From Lamellibrachia columna (lineage: Eukaryota; Annelida; Polychaeta; Sabellida; Siboglinidae), in the NCBI GenBank assembly GCA_963662155.1, contig OY759263.1:6109814-6173813 (forward strand): a stretch of 64,000 nucleotides of DNA. The letters are read 5' to 3'. A program made the translations under genes and the position numbers. A model generated the notes under the pieces. That model was not told the origin of the DNA. It saw only the letters and a program-made list of their open reading frames with translations, and did not search any database. The first letter of the stretch is position 1. Every line of letters begins with the position of its first letter. Below, in pieces: positions 36,850 to 49,641 of the stretch.

Positions 36850-39800
36850 TTGATCCTACGCCACTTACGGAGTGACAGCGCCATGTCTCTGTTGTGTATT
36901 CTTCACTGGCTGTCTGTAGCCGTTAGATTGTTCCTACGCCATTTACGGTGTGATAGTGCAATGTCTCTGTTGTGTATACTTCACTGGCTGTCTGTTGCCG
37001 CTAGATTGATCCTACGCCACTTACGGAGTGACAGCGCCATGTCTCTGTTGTGTGTTCTTCACTGGCTGTCTGTAGCCGCTAGATTGTTCCTACGCCACTT
37101 ACGGAGTGATAGTGCCATGTCTCTGTTGTGTATTCTTCATTGGCTGTCTGTAGCCGCTAGATTGATCCTACGCCACTTACGGAGTGATAGTGCCATGTCT
37201 CTGTTGTGTATTCTTCACTGGCTGTCTGTAGCCGCTAGATTGATCCTACGCCACTTACGGAGTGACAGCGCCATGTCTCTGTTGTGTATTCTTCAATGGC
37301 TGTCTGTAGCCGCTAGATTGATCCTACGCCACTTACGGAGTGATAGTGCCATGTCTCTGTTGTGTATTCTTCACTGGCTGTCTGTAGCCGCTAGATTGAA
37401 CCTACGCCACTTACGGAGTGATAGTGCCATGTCTCTGTTGTGTATTCTTCACTGGCTGTCTGTAGCCGCAAGATTGATCCTACGCCACTTACGGAGTGAC
37501 AGCGCCATGTCTCTGTTGTGTATTCTTCACTGGCTGTCTGTAGCCGCTAGATTGATCCTACGCCACTTACGGAGTGATAGTGCCATGTCTCTGTTGTGTA
37601 TTCTTCACTGGCTGTCTGTTGCCGCTAGATTGATCCTACGCCACTTACGGAGTGACAGCGCCATGTCTCTGTTGTGTATTCTTCACTGGCTGTCTGTAGC
37701 CGCTAGATTGACCCTACGCCACTTACGGAGTGATAGTGCCATGTCTCTGTTGTGTATTCTTCACTGGCTGTCTGTAGCCGCTAGATTGATCCTACGCCAC
37801 TTACGGAGTGATAGTGCCATGTCTCTGTTGTGTATTCTTCACTGGCTGTCTGTAGCCGCTAGATTGACCCTACGCCACTTACGGAGTGATAGTGCCATGT
37901 CTCTGTTGTGTATTCTTCACTGGCTGTCTGTAGCCGCTAGATTGATCCTACGCCACTTACGGAGTGACAGCGCCATATCTCTGTTGTGTATTCTTCACTA
38001 GCTGTCTGTAGCCGCTAGATTGATCCTACGCCACTTACGGAGTGATAGTGCCATGTCTCTGTTGTGTATTCTTCACTGGCTGTCTGTTGCCGCTAGATTG
38101 ATCCTACGCCACTTACGGAGTGACAGCGCCATGTCTCTGTTGTGTATTCTTCACTGGCTGTCTATAGCCGTTAGATTGTTCCTACGCCACTTACGGAGTG
38201 ATAGTGCAATGTCTCTGTTGTGTATTCTTCACTGGCTCTCTGTTGCCGCTAGATTGATCCTACGCCACTTACGGAGTGATAGTGCCATGTCTCTGTTGTG
38301 TATTCTTCACTGGCTGTCTGTAGCCGCTAGATTGATCCTACGCCACTTACGGAGTGATAGTGCCATGTCTCTGTTGTGTATTCTTCACTGGCTGTCTGTA
38401 GCCGCTAGATTGATCCTACGCCACTTACGGAGTGATAGTGCCATGTCTCTGTTGTGAATTTTTCACTGGCTGTCTGTAGCCGGTAGATTGATCCTACGCC
38501 ACTTACGGAGTGACAGCGCCATGTCTCTGTTGTGTATTCTTCACTGGCTGTCTGTAGCCGTTAGATTGTTCCTACGCCATTTACGGTGTGATAGTGCAAT
38601 GTCTCTGTTGTGTATACTTCACTGGCTGTCTGTTGCCGCTAGATTGATCCTACGCCACTTACGGAGTGACAGCGCCATGTCTCTGTTGTGTGTTCTTCAC
38701 TGGCTGTCTGTAGCCGCTAGATTGTTCCTACGCCACTTACGGAGTGATAGTGCCATGTCTCTGTTGTGTATTCTTCATTGGCTGTCTGTAGCCGCTAGAT
38801 TGATCCTACGCCACTTACGGAGTGATAGTGCCATGTCTCTGTTGTGTATTCTTCACTGGCTGTCTGTAGCCGCTAGATTGATCTTACGCCACTTACGGAG
38901 TGACAGCGCCATGTCTCTGTTGTGTATTCTTCAATGGCTGTCTGTAGCCGCTAGATTGATCCTACGCCACTTACGGAGTGATAGTGCCATGTCTCTGTTG
39001 TGTATTCTTCACTGGCTGTCTGTAGCCGCTAGATTGAACCTACGCCACTTACGGAGTGATAGTGCCATGTCTCTGTTGTGTATTCTTCACTGGCTGTCTG
39101 TAGCCGCAAGATTGATCCTACGCCACTTACGGAGTGACAGCGCCATGTCTCTGTTGTGTATTCTTCACTGGCTGTCTGTAGCCGCTAGATTGATCCTACG
39201 CCACTTACGGAGTGATAGTGCCATGTCTCTGTTGTGTATTCTTCACTGGCTGTCTGTTGCCGCTAGATTGATCCTACGCCACTTACGGAGTGACAGCGCC
39301 ATGTCTCTGTTGTGTATTCTTCACTGGCTGTCTGTAGCCGCTAGATTGACCCTACGCCACTTACGGAGTGATAGTGCCATGTCTTTGTTGTGTATTCTTC
39401 ACTGGCTGTCTGTAGCCGCTAGATTGATCCTACGCCACTTACGGAGTGATAGTGCCATGTCTCTGTTGTGTATTCTTCACTGGCTGTCTGTAGCCGCTAG
39501 ATTGACCCTACGCCACTTACGGAGTGATAGTGCCATGTCTCTGTTGTGTATTCTTCACTGGCTGTCTGTAGCCGCTAGATTGATCCTACGCCACTTACGG
39601 AGTGACAGCGCCATATCTCTGTTGTGTATTCTTCACTAGCTGTCTGTAGCCGCTAGATTGATCCTACGCCACTTACGGAGTGATAGTGCCATGTCTCTGT
39701 TGTGTATTCTTCACTGGCTGTCTGTTGCCGCTAGATTGATCCTACGCCACTTACGGAGTGACAGCGCCATGTCTCTGTTGTGTATTCTTCACTGGCTGTC

Positions 39801-40203
39801 TATAGCCGTTAGATTGTTCCTACGCCACTTACGGAGTGATAGTGCAATATCTCTGTTGTGTATTCTTCACTGGCTCTCTGTTGCCGCTAGATTGATCCTA
39901 CGCCACTTACGGATTGACAGCGCCATGTCTCTGTTGTGTGTTCTTCACTGGCTGTCTGTAGCCGCTAGATTGTTCCTACGCCACTTACGGAGTGATAGTG
40001 CCATGTCTCTGTTGTGTATTCTTCACTGGCTGTCTGTAGCCGCTAGAATGATCCTACGCCACTTACGGAGTGATAGTGCCATGTCTCTGTTGTGTATTCT
40101 TCACTGGCTGTCTGTAGCCGCTAGATTGATCCTACGCCACTTACGGAGTGATAGTGCCATGTCTCTGTTGTGAATTTTTCACTGGCTGTCTGTAGCCGGT
40201 AGA
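36850..40203 (+). repeat. higher-order repeat, 21-22 units (about 1.64 kb), two copies
   Basis: The 383-codon open stretches at 36850-38001 and 38488-39639 translate identically and lie 1638 bp (21 units) apart. At least two silent base differences are visible, for example atcctacgcc near 37243 versus atcttacgcc at 38881. The stretches preceding and following them also correspond, with one unit lost in the middle (38020-38457 versus 36304-36819). Confidence 0.9.
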
Positions 40204-41997
40204 TTGATCCTACGCCACTTACGGAGTGACAGCGCCATGTCTCTGTTGTGTATTCTTCACTGGCTGTCTGTAGCCGTTAGATTGTTCCTACGCCATTTAC
40301 GGTGTGATAGTGCAATGTCTCTGTTGTGTATACTTCACTGGCTGTCTGTTGCCGCTAGATTGATCCAACGCCACTTACGGAGTGACAGCGCCATGTCTCT
40401 GTTGTGTGTTCTTCACTGGCTGTCTGTAGCCGCTAGATTGTTCCTACGCCACTTACGGAGTGATAGTGCCATGTCTCTGTTGTGTATTCTTCATTGGCTG
40501 TCTGTAGCCGCTAGATTGATCCTACGCCACTTACGGAGTGATAGTGCCATGTCTCTGTTGTGTATTCTTCACTGGCTGTCTGTAGCCGCTAGATTGATCC
40601 TACGCCACTTACGGAGTGATAGTGCCATATCTCTGTTGTGAATTCTTCACTGGCTGTCTGTAGCCGCTAGATTGTTCCTACGCCACTTACGGAGTGACAG
40701 CGCCATGTCTCTGTTGTGTATTCTTCACTGGCTGTCTGTAGCCGTTAGATTGTTCCTACGCCACTTACGGAGTGATAGTGCAATGTCTCTGTTGTGTATA
40801 CTTCACTGGCTGTCTGTTGCCGCTAGATTGATCCTACGCCACTTACGGAGTGACAGCGCCATGTCTCTGTTGTGTGTTCTTCACTGGCTGTCTGTAGCCG
40901 CTAGATTGTTCCTACGCCACTTACGGAGTGATAGTGCCATGTCTCTGTTGTGTATTCTTCAATGGCTGTCTGTAGCCGCTAGATTGATCCTACGTCACTT
41001 ACGGGGTGATAGTGCCATGTCTCTGTTGTGTATTCTTCACTGGCTGTTTGTAGCCGCTAGATTGATCCTACGCCACTTACGGAGTGACAGCGCCATGTCT
41101 CTGTTGTGTATTGTTCACTGGCTAACTGTAGCCGCTAGATTGATCCTACGCCACTTACGGAGTGACAGCGCCATGTCTCTGTTGTGTATTCTTCACTGGC
41201 TGTCTGTAGTCGCTAGATTGATCCTACGCCACCTGCGGAGTGACAGTGCCGTGTCTCTGTTGTGTATTCTTCACTGGCTGTCTGTTGCCGCTAGATTGAT
41301 CCTACGCCACTTACGGAGTGATAGTGCCGTGTCTCTGTTGTGTATTGTTCACTGGCTGTCTGTAGCCCCTAGAATGATCCTACGCCACTTACGGAATGAT
41401 AGTGCCATGTCTCTGTTGTGAATTCTTCACTGGCTGTCTGTAGCCGCTAGATTGATCCTACGCCACTTACGGAGTGACAGCACCATGTCTCTGTTGTGTA
41501 TTCTTCACTGGCTGTCTGTAGCCGCTAGATTGATCCTACGCCACTTACGGGGTGATAGTGCCATGTCTCTGTTGTGTATTCTTCACTGGCTGTTTGTAGC
41601 CGCTAGATTGATCCTACGCCACTTACGGAGTGACAGCGCCATGTCTCTGTTGTGTATTGTTCACTGGCTAACTGTAGCCGCTAGATTGATCCTACGCCAC
41701 TTACGGAGTGACAGCGCCATGTCTCTGTTGTGTATTCTTCACTGGCTGTCTGTAGTCGCTAGATTGATCCTACGCCACCTACGGAGTGACAGTGCCGTGT
41801 CTCTGTTGTGTATTCTTCACTGGCTGTCTGTTGCCGCTAGATTGATCCTACGCCACTTACGGAGTGATAGTGCCGTGTCTCTGTTGTGTATTGTTCACTG
41901 GCTGTCTGTAGCCGCTAGAATGATCCTACGCCACTTACGGAATGATAGTGCCATGTCTATGTTGTGAATTCTTCACTGGCTGTCTGTAGCCGCTAGA

Positions 41998-43917
41998 TTG
42001 ATCCTACGCCACTTACGGAGTGACAGCGCCATGTCTCTGTTGTGTATTCTTCACTGGCTGTCTGTAGCCGCTAGATTAATCCTAAGCCACTTACGGAGTG
42101 ACAGCGCCATGTCTCTGTTGTGTATTCTTCACTGGCTGTCTGTAGCCGCTAGATTGATCCTACGCCACTTACGGAGTGACAGCGCCATGTCTCTGTTGTG
42201 TATTCTTCACTGGCTGTCTGTAGCCGCTAGATTGATCCTACGCCACTTATGGAGTGACAGCGCCATGTCTCTGTTGTGTATTCTTCACTGGCTGTCTGTA
42301 GCCGCTAGATTGATCCTACGCCACTTACGGAGTGATAGTGCCATGTCTCTGTTGTGTATTCTTCACTGGCTGTCTGTAGCCGCTAGATTGATCCTATGTC
42401 ACTTACGGAGTGATAGTGCCATGTCTCTGTTGTGTATTCTTCACTGGCTGTTTGTAGCCGCTAGAATGATCCTACGCCACTTACGGAGTGACAGCGCGAT
42501 GTCTCTGTTGTGTATTCTTCACTGGCTGTCTGTAGCCGCTAGACTGATCCTAAGCCACTTATGGAGTGACAGCGCCGTGTCTCTGTTGTGTATTCTTCAC
42601 TGGCTGTCTGTAGCCGCTAGATTGATCTTACGCCACTTAAGAAGTGATAGTGCCGTGTCTCTGTTGTGTATTGTTCATTGGCTGTCTGTAACCGCTAGAT
42701 TGATCCTACGCCACTTACGGAATGATAGTGCCATGTCTCTGTTGTGAATTCTTCACTGGCTGTCTGTAGCCGGTAGATTGATCCTACGCCACTTACGGAG
42801 TGACAGCGCCATATCTCTGTTGTGTATTCTTCACTGGCTGTCTGTAGCCGCTAGATTGATCCTACGCCACTTACGGAGTGACAGCGCAATGTCTCTGTTG
42901 TGTATTCTTCACTGGCTGTCTGTAGTCGCTAGATTGATCCTACGCCACCTACGGAGTGACAGTGCCGTGTCTCTGTTGTGTATTCTTCACTGGCTGTCTG
43001 TTGCCGCTAGATTGATCCTACGCCACTTACGGAGTGATAGTGCCGTGTCTCTGTTGTGTATTGTTCACTGGCTGTCTGTAGCCGCTAGAATGATCCTACG
43101 CCACTTACGGAATGATAGTGCCATGTCTATGTTGTGAATTCTTCACTGGCTGTCTGTAGCCGCTAGATTGATCCTACGCCACTTACGGAGTGACAGCGCC
43201 ATGTCTCTGTTGTGTATTCTTCACTGGCTGTCTGTAGCCGCTAGATTAATCCTAAGCCACTTACGGAGTGACAGCGCCATGTCTCTGTTGTGTATTCTTC
43301 ACTGGCTGCCTGTAGCCGCTAGATTGATCCTACGCCACTTACGGAGTGACAGCGCCATGTCTCTGTTGTGTATTCTTCACTGGCTGTCTGTAGCCGCTAG
43401 ATTGATCCTACGCCACTTATGGAGTGACAGCGCCATGTCTCTGTTGTGTATTCTTCACTGGCTGTCTGTAGCCGCTAGATTGATCCTACGCCACTTACGG
43501 AGTGATAGTGCCATGTCTCTTTTGTGTATTCTTCACTGGCTGTCTGTAGCCGCTAGATTGATCCTATGTCACTTACGGAGTGATAGTGCCATGTCTCTGT
43601 TGTGTATTCTTCACTGGCTGTTTGTAGCCGCTAGAATGATCCTACGCCACTTACGGAGTGACAGCGCGATGTCTCTGTTGTGTATTCTTCACTGGCTGTC
43701 TGTAGCCGCTAGACTGATCCTAAGCCACTTATGGAGTGACAGCGCCGTGTCTCTGTTGTGTATTCTTCACTGGCTGTCTGTAGCCGCTAGATTGATCTTA
43801 CGCCACTTAAGGAGTGATAGTGCCGTGTCTCTGTTGTGTATTGTTCATTGGCTGTCTGTAGCCGCTAGATTGATCCTACGCCACTTACGGAATGATAGTG
43901 CCATGTCTCTGTTGTGA
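41998..43917 (+). repeat. higher-order repeat, 15 units (1170 bp), tandem
   Basis: Stretches 41998-42747 and 43168-43917 carry the same series of ten variant units (including LILSHL, LILCHL, RMILRHL and LILSHLW), shifted by 1170 bp. A few differences remain: HWLPVAARL occurs only in the second copy near 43300, and SVTARL only in the first near 42690. Confidence 0.85.
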
Positions 43918-44259
43918 ATTCTTCACTGGCTGTCTGTAGCCGGTAGATTGATCCTACGCCACTTACGGAGTGACAGCGCCATATCTCTGTTGTGTATTCT
44001 TCACTGGCTGTCTGTAGCCGCTAGATTGATCCTACGCCACTTACGGACTGACAGCGCCATGTCTCTGTTGTGTATTCTTCACTGGCTGTCTGTAGCCGCT
44101 AGATTGATCCTACGCCACTTACGGAGTGACATTGCCGTGTCTCTGTTGTGTATTCTTCACTGGCTGTCTGTAGCCGCTAGATTGATCCTACGCCACTTAC
44201 GGAATGATAGTTCCATGTCTCTGTTGTGAATTCTTCACTGACTGTCTGTAGCCGCTAGA

Positions 44260-46569
44260 TTGATCCTACGCCACTTATGGAGTGACAGCGCCATGTCTCT
44301 GTTGTGTATTCTTCACTGGCTGTCTGTAGCCGCTAGATTGATCCTACGCCACTTACGGAGTGACAGCGCCATGTCTCTGTTGTGTATTCTTCACTGGCTG
44401 TCTGTAGCCGCTAGATTGATCCTACGCCACTTTCGGAGTGACAGCGCCATGTCTCTGTTGTGTATTCTTCAATGGCTGTCTGTAGCCGCTAGACTGATCC
44501 TACGCCACTTACTGAGTGATAGTGCCATGTCTCTGTTGTGTATTCTTCACTGGCTGTCTGTAGCCGCTAGATTGAACCTACGCCACTTACGGAGTGATAG
44601 TGCCATGTCTCTGTTGTGTATTCTTCACTGGCTGTCTGTAGCCGCAAGATTGATCCTACGCCACTTACGGAGTGACAGCGCCATGTCTCTGTTGTGTATT
44701 CTTCACTGGCTGTCTGTAGCCGCTAGATTGATCCTACGCCACTTACGGAGTAATAGTGCCATGTCTCTGTTGTGTATTCTTCACTGGCTGTCTGTTGCCG
44801 CTAGATTGATCCTACGCCACTTACGGAGTGACAGCGCCATGTCTCTGTTGTGTATTCTTCACTGGCTGTCTGTAGCCGCTAGATTGATCCTACGCCACTT
44901 ACGGAGTGATAGTGCCATGTCTCTGTTGTGTATTCTTCACTGGCTGTCTGTAGCCGCTAGATTGATCCTACGCCACTTACGGAGTGATAGTGCCATGTCT
45001 CTGTTGTGTATTCTTCACTGGCTGTCTGTAGCCGCTAGATTGATCCTACGCCACTTACGGAGTGATAGTGCCATGTCTCTGTTGTGTATTCTTCAATGGC
45101 TGTCTGTAGCCGCTAGATTGATCCTACGTCACTTACGGGGTGATAGTGCCATGTCTCTGTTGTGTATTCTTCACTGGCTGTTTGTAGCCGCTAGATTGAT
45201 CCAACGCCACTTACGGAGTGATAGTGCCATGTCTCTGTTGTGTATTCTTCACTGGCTGTCTGTAGCCGCTAGATTGATCCTACGCCACTTACGGAGTGAT
45301 AGTGCCATGTCTCTGTTGTGTATTCTTCACTGGCTGTCTGTAGCCGCAAGATTGATCCTACGCCACTTACGGAGTGACAGCGCCATGTCTCTGTTGTGTA
45401 TTCTTCACTGGCTGTCTGTAGCCGCTAGATTGATCCTACGCTACTTACGGAGTGATAGTGCCATGTCTCTGTTGTGTATTCTTCAGTGGCTGTCTGTTGC
45501 CGCTAGATTGATCCTACGCCACTTACGGAGTGACAGCGCCATGTCTCTGTTGTGTATTCTTCACTGGCTGTCTGTAGCCGCTAGATTGATCCTACGCCAC
45601 TTACTGAGTGATAGTGCCATGTCTCTGTTGTGTATTCTTCACTGGCTGTCTGTAGCCGCTAGATTGATCCTACGCCACTTACGGAGTGATAGAGCCATGT
45701 CTCTGTTGTGTATTCTTCACTGGCTGTCTGTAGCCGCTAGATTGATCCTACGCCCCTTACGGAGTGATAGTGCCATGTCTCTGTTGTGTATTCTTCAATG
45801 GCTGTCTGTAGCCGCTAGATTGATCCTACGTCACTTACGGGGTGATAGTGCCATGTCTCTGTTGTGTATTCTTCACTGGCTGTTTGAAGCCGCTAGATTG
45901 ATCCTACGCCACTTACGGAGTGATAGTGCCATGTCTCTGTTGTGTATTCTTCACTGGCTGTCTGTAGCCGCTAGATTGATCCTACGCCACTTACGGAGTG
46001 ATAGTGCCATGTCTCTGTTGTGTATTCTTCACTGGCTGTCTGTAGCCGCTAGATTGATCCTACGCCACTTACAGAGTGATAGTGCCATGTCTCTGTTGTG
46101 TATTCTTCAATGGCTGTCTGTAGCCGCTAGATTGATCCTACGTCACTTACGGGGTGATAGAGCCATGTCTCTGTTGTGTATTCTTCACTGGCTGTTTGTA
46201 GCCGCTAGACTGATCCTACGCCACTTACGGAGTGACAGCGCCATGTCTCTGTTGTGTATTGTTCACTGGCTAACTGTAGCCGCTAGATTGATCCTACGCC
46301 ACTTACGGAGTGACAGCGCCATGTCTCTGTTGTGTATTCTTCACTGGCTGTCTGTAGTCGCTAGATTGATCCTACGCCACCTGCGGAGTGACAGTGCCGT
46401 GTCTCTGTTGTGTATTCTTCACTGGCTGTCTGTTGCCGCTAGATTGATCCTACGCCACTTACGGAGTGATAGTGCCGTGTCTCTGTTGTGTATTGTTCAC
46501 TGGCTGTCTGTAGCCGCTAGAATGATCCTACGCCACTTACGGAATGATAGTGCCATGTCTCTGTTGTGA
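44260..46569 (+). other. longest uninterrupted open run in the satellite (769 codons)
   Basis: About 30 units read through without a stop. The nominal first codon is TTG; the first ATG in frame is at 44293. The translation alternates a hydrophobic stretch (SLLCILHWLSVAARLIL) with a charged one (RHLRSD), so a hypothetical product would be a string of membrane-like or amphipathic helices. Nothing indicates transcription: I see no promoter, intron or polyadenylation context specific to this run. I regard it as a by-product of the 26-codon period. Confidence 0.5.
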
Positions 46570-49500
46570 ATTCTTCACTGGCTGTCTGTAGCCGCTAGAT
46601 TGATCCTACGCCACTTACGGAGTGACAGCACCATGTCTCTGTTGTGTATTCTTCACTGGCTGTCTGTAGCCGCTAGATTGATCCTACGCCACTTACGGGG
46701 TGATAGTGCCATGTCTCTGTTGTGTATTCTTCACTGGCTGTTTGTAGCCGCTAGATTGATCCTACGCCACTTACGGAGTGACAGCGCCATGTCTCTGTTG
46801 TGTATTGTTCACTGGCTAACTGTAGCCGCTAGATTGATCCTACGCCACTTACGGAGTGACAGCGCCATGTCTCTGTTGTGTATTCTTCACTGGCTCTCTG
46901 TAGTCGCTAGATTGATCCTACGCCACCTACGGAGTGACAGTGCCGTGTCTCTGTTGTGTATTCTTCACTGGCTGTCTGTTGCCGCTAGATTGATCCTACG
47001 CCACTTACGGAGTGATAGTGCCGTGTCTCTGTTGTGTATTGTTCACTGGCTGTCTGTAGCCGCTAGAATGATCCTACGCCACTTACGGAATGATAGTGCC
47101 ATGTCTATGTTGTGAATTCTTCACTGGCTGTCTGTAGCCGCTAGATTGATCCTACGCCACTTACGGAGTGACAGCGCCATGTCTCTGTTGTGTATTCTTC
47201 ACTGGCTGTCTGTAGCCGCTAGATTAATCCTAAGCCACTTACGGGGTGACAGCGCCATGTCTTTGTTGTGTATTCTTCACTGGCTGTCTGTAGCCGCTAG
47301 ATTGATCCTACGCCACTTACGGAGTGATAGTGCCATGTCTCTGTTGTGTATTCTTCACTGGCTGTTTGTAGCCGCTAGAATGATCCTACGCCACTTACGG
47401 AGTGACAGCGCGATGTCTTTGTTGTGTATTCTTCACTGGCTGTCTGTAGCCGCTAGACTGATCCTAAGCCACTTATGGAGTGACAGCGCCGTGTCTCTGT
47501 TGTGTATTCTTCACTGGCTGTCTGTAGCCGCAAGATTGATCCTACGCCACTTACGGAGTGACAGCGCCATGTCTCTGTTGTGTATTCTTCACTGGCTGTC
47601 TGTAGCCGCTAGATTGATCCTACGCCACTTACGGAGTGATAGTGCCATGTCTCTGTTGTGTATTCTTCACTGGCTGTCTGTTGCCGCTAGATTGATCCTA
47701 CGCCACTTACGGAGTGACAGCGCCATGTCTCTGTTGTGTATTCTTCACTGACTGTCTGTAGCCGCTAGATTGATCCTACGCCACTTACGGAGTGATAGTG
47801 CCATGTCTCTGTTGTGTATTCTTCACTGGCTGTCTGTTGCCGCTAGATTGATCCTACGCCACTTACGGAGTGACAGCGCCATGTCTCTGTTGTGTATTTT
47901 TCACTGGCTGTCTGTAGCCGCTAGATTGACCCTACGCCACTTACGGAGTGATAGTGCCATGTCTCTGTTGTGTATTCTTCACTGGCTGTCTGTAGCCGCT
48001 AGATTGATCCTACGCCACTTACGGAGTGATAGTGCCATGTCTCTGTTGTGTATTCTTCACTGGCTGTCTGTAGCCGCTAGATTGACCCTACGCCACTTAC
48101 GGAGTGATAGTGCCATGTCTCTGTTGTGTATTCTTCACTGGCTGTCTGTAGCCGCTAGATTGATCCTACGCCACTTACGGAGTGACAGCGCCATGTCTCT
48201 GTTGTGTATTCTTCACTAGCTGTCTGTAGCCGCTAGATTGATCCTACGCCACTTACGGAGTGATAGTGCCATGTCTCTGTTGTGTATTCTTCACTGGCTG
48301 TCTGTTGCCGCTAGATTGATCCTACGCCACTTATGGAGTGACAGCGCCATGTCTCTGTTGTGTATTCTTCACTGGCTGTCTGTAGCCGTTAGATTGTTCC
48401 TACGCCACTTACGGAGTGATAGTGCAATGTCTCTGTTGTGTATTCTTCACTGGCTCTCTGTTGCCGCTAGATTGATCCTACGCCACTTACGGATTGACAG
48501 CGCCATGTCTCTATTGTGTGTTCTTCACTGGCTGTATGTAGCCGCTAGATTGTTCCTACGCCACTTACGGAGTGATAGTGCCATGTCTCTTTTGTGTATT
48601 CTTCACTGGCTGTCTGTAGCCGCTAGATTGATCCTACGCCACTTACGGAGTGATAGTGCCATGTCTCTGTTGTGTATTCTTCACTGGCTGTCTGTAGCCG
48701 CTAGATTGATCCTACGCCACTTACGGAGTGATAGTGCCATGTCTCTGTTGTGAATTCTTCACTGGCTGTCTGTAGCCGGTAGATTGATCCTACGCCACTT
48801 ACGGAGTGACAGCGCCATGTCTCTGTTGTGTATTCTTCACTGGCTGTCTGTAGCCGTTAGATTGTTCCTACGCCACTTACGGAGTGATAGTGCAATGTCT
48901 CTGTTGTGTATACTTCACTGGCTGTCTGTTGCCGCTAGATTGATCCTACGCCACTTACGGAGTGACAGCGCCATGTCTCTGTTGTGTGTTCTTCACTGGC
49001 TGTCTGTAGCCGCTAGATTGTTCCTACGCCACTTACGGAGTGATAGTGCCATGTCTCTGTTGTGTATTCTTCATTGGCTGTCTGTAGCCGCTAGATTGAT
49101 CCTACGCCACTTACGGAGTGATAGTGCCATGTCTCTGTTGTGTATTCTTCACTGGCTGTCTGTAGCCGCTAGATTGATCCTACGCCACTTACGGAGTGAT
49201 AGTGCCATGTCTCTGTTGTGAATTCTTCACTGGCTGTCTGTAGCCGCTAGATTGTTCCTACGCCACTTACGGAGTGATAGTGCCATGTCTCTGTTGTGTA
49301 TTCTTCACTGGCTGTCTGTAGCCGCTAGATTGATCCTACGCCACTTACGGAGTGATAGTGCCATGTCTCTGCTGTGTATTCTTCACTGGCTGTCTGTAGC
49401 CGCTAGATTGATCCTACGCCACTTACGGAGTGATAGTGCCATGTCTCTGTTGTGTATTCTTCACTGGCTGTCTGTAGCCGCTAGATTGTTCCTACGCCAC

Positions 49501-49641
49501 TTACGGAGTGATAGTGCCATGTCTCTGTTGTGTATTCTTCACTGGCTGTCTGTAGCCGCTAGATTGATCCTAAGCCACTTACGGAGTGACAGCGCCATGT
49601 CTCTGTTGTGTATTCTTCACTGGCTGTCTGTAGCTGCTTGA

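Larger units (their letters stand above)
41452..47115 (+). repeat. higher-order repeat pair 66 units apart
   Basis: The seven-unit open stretches 41452-41967 and 46600-47115 translate identically, including the diagnostic words LTVAARL, LFVAARL, SVVARL and a terminal SAMSML before a TGA stop. The shift is 5148 bp, 66 units. A silent gtc/ctc-type difference near 46895 versus 41747 shows they are not an exact assembly duplicate. Confidence 0.85.
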
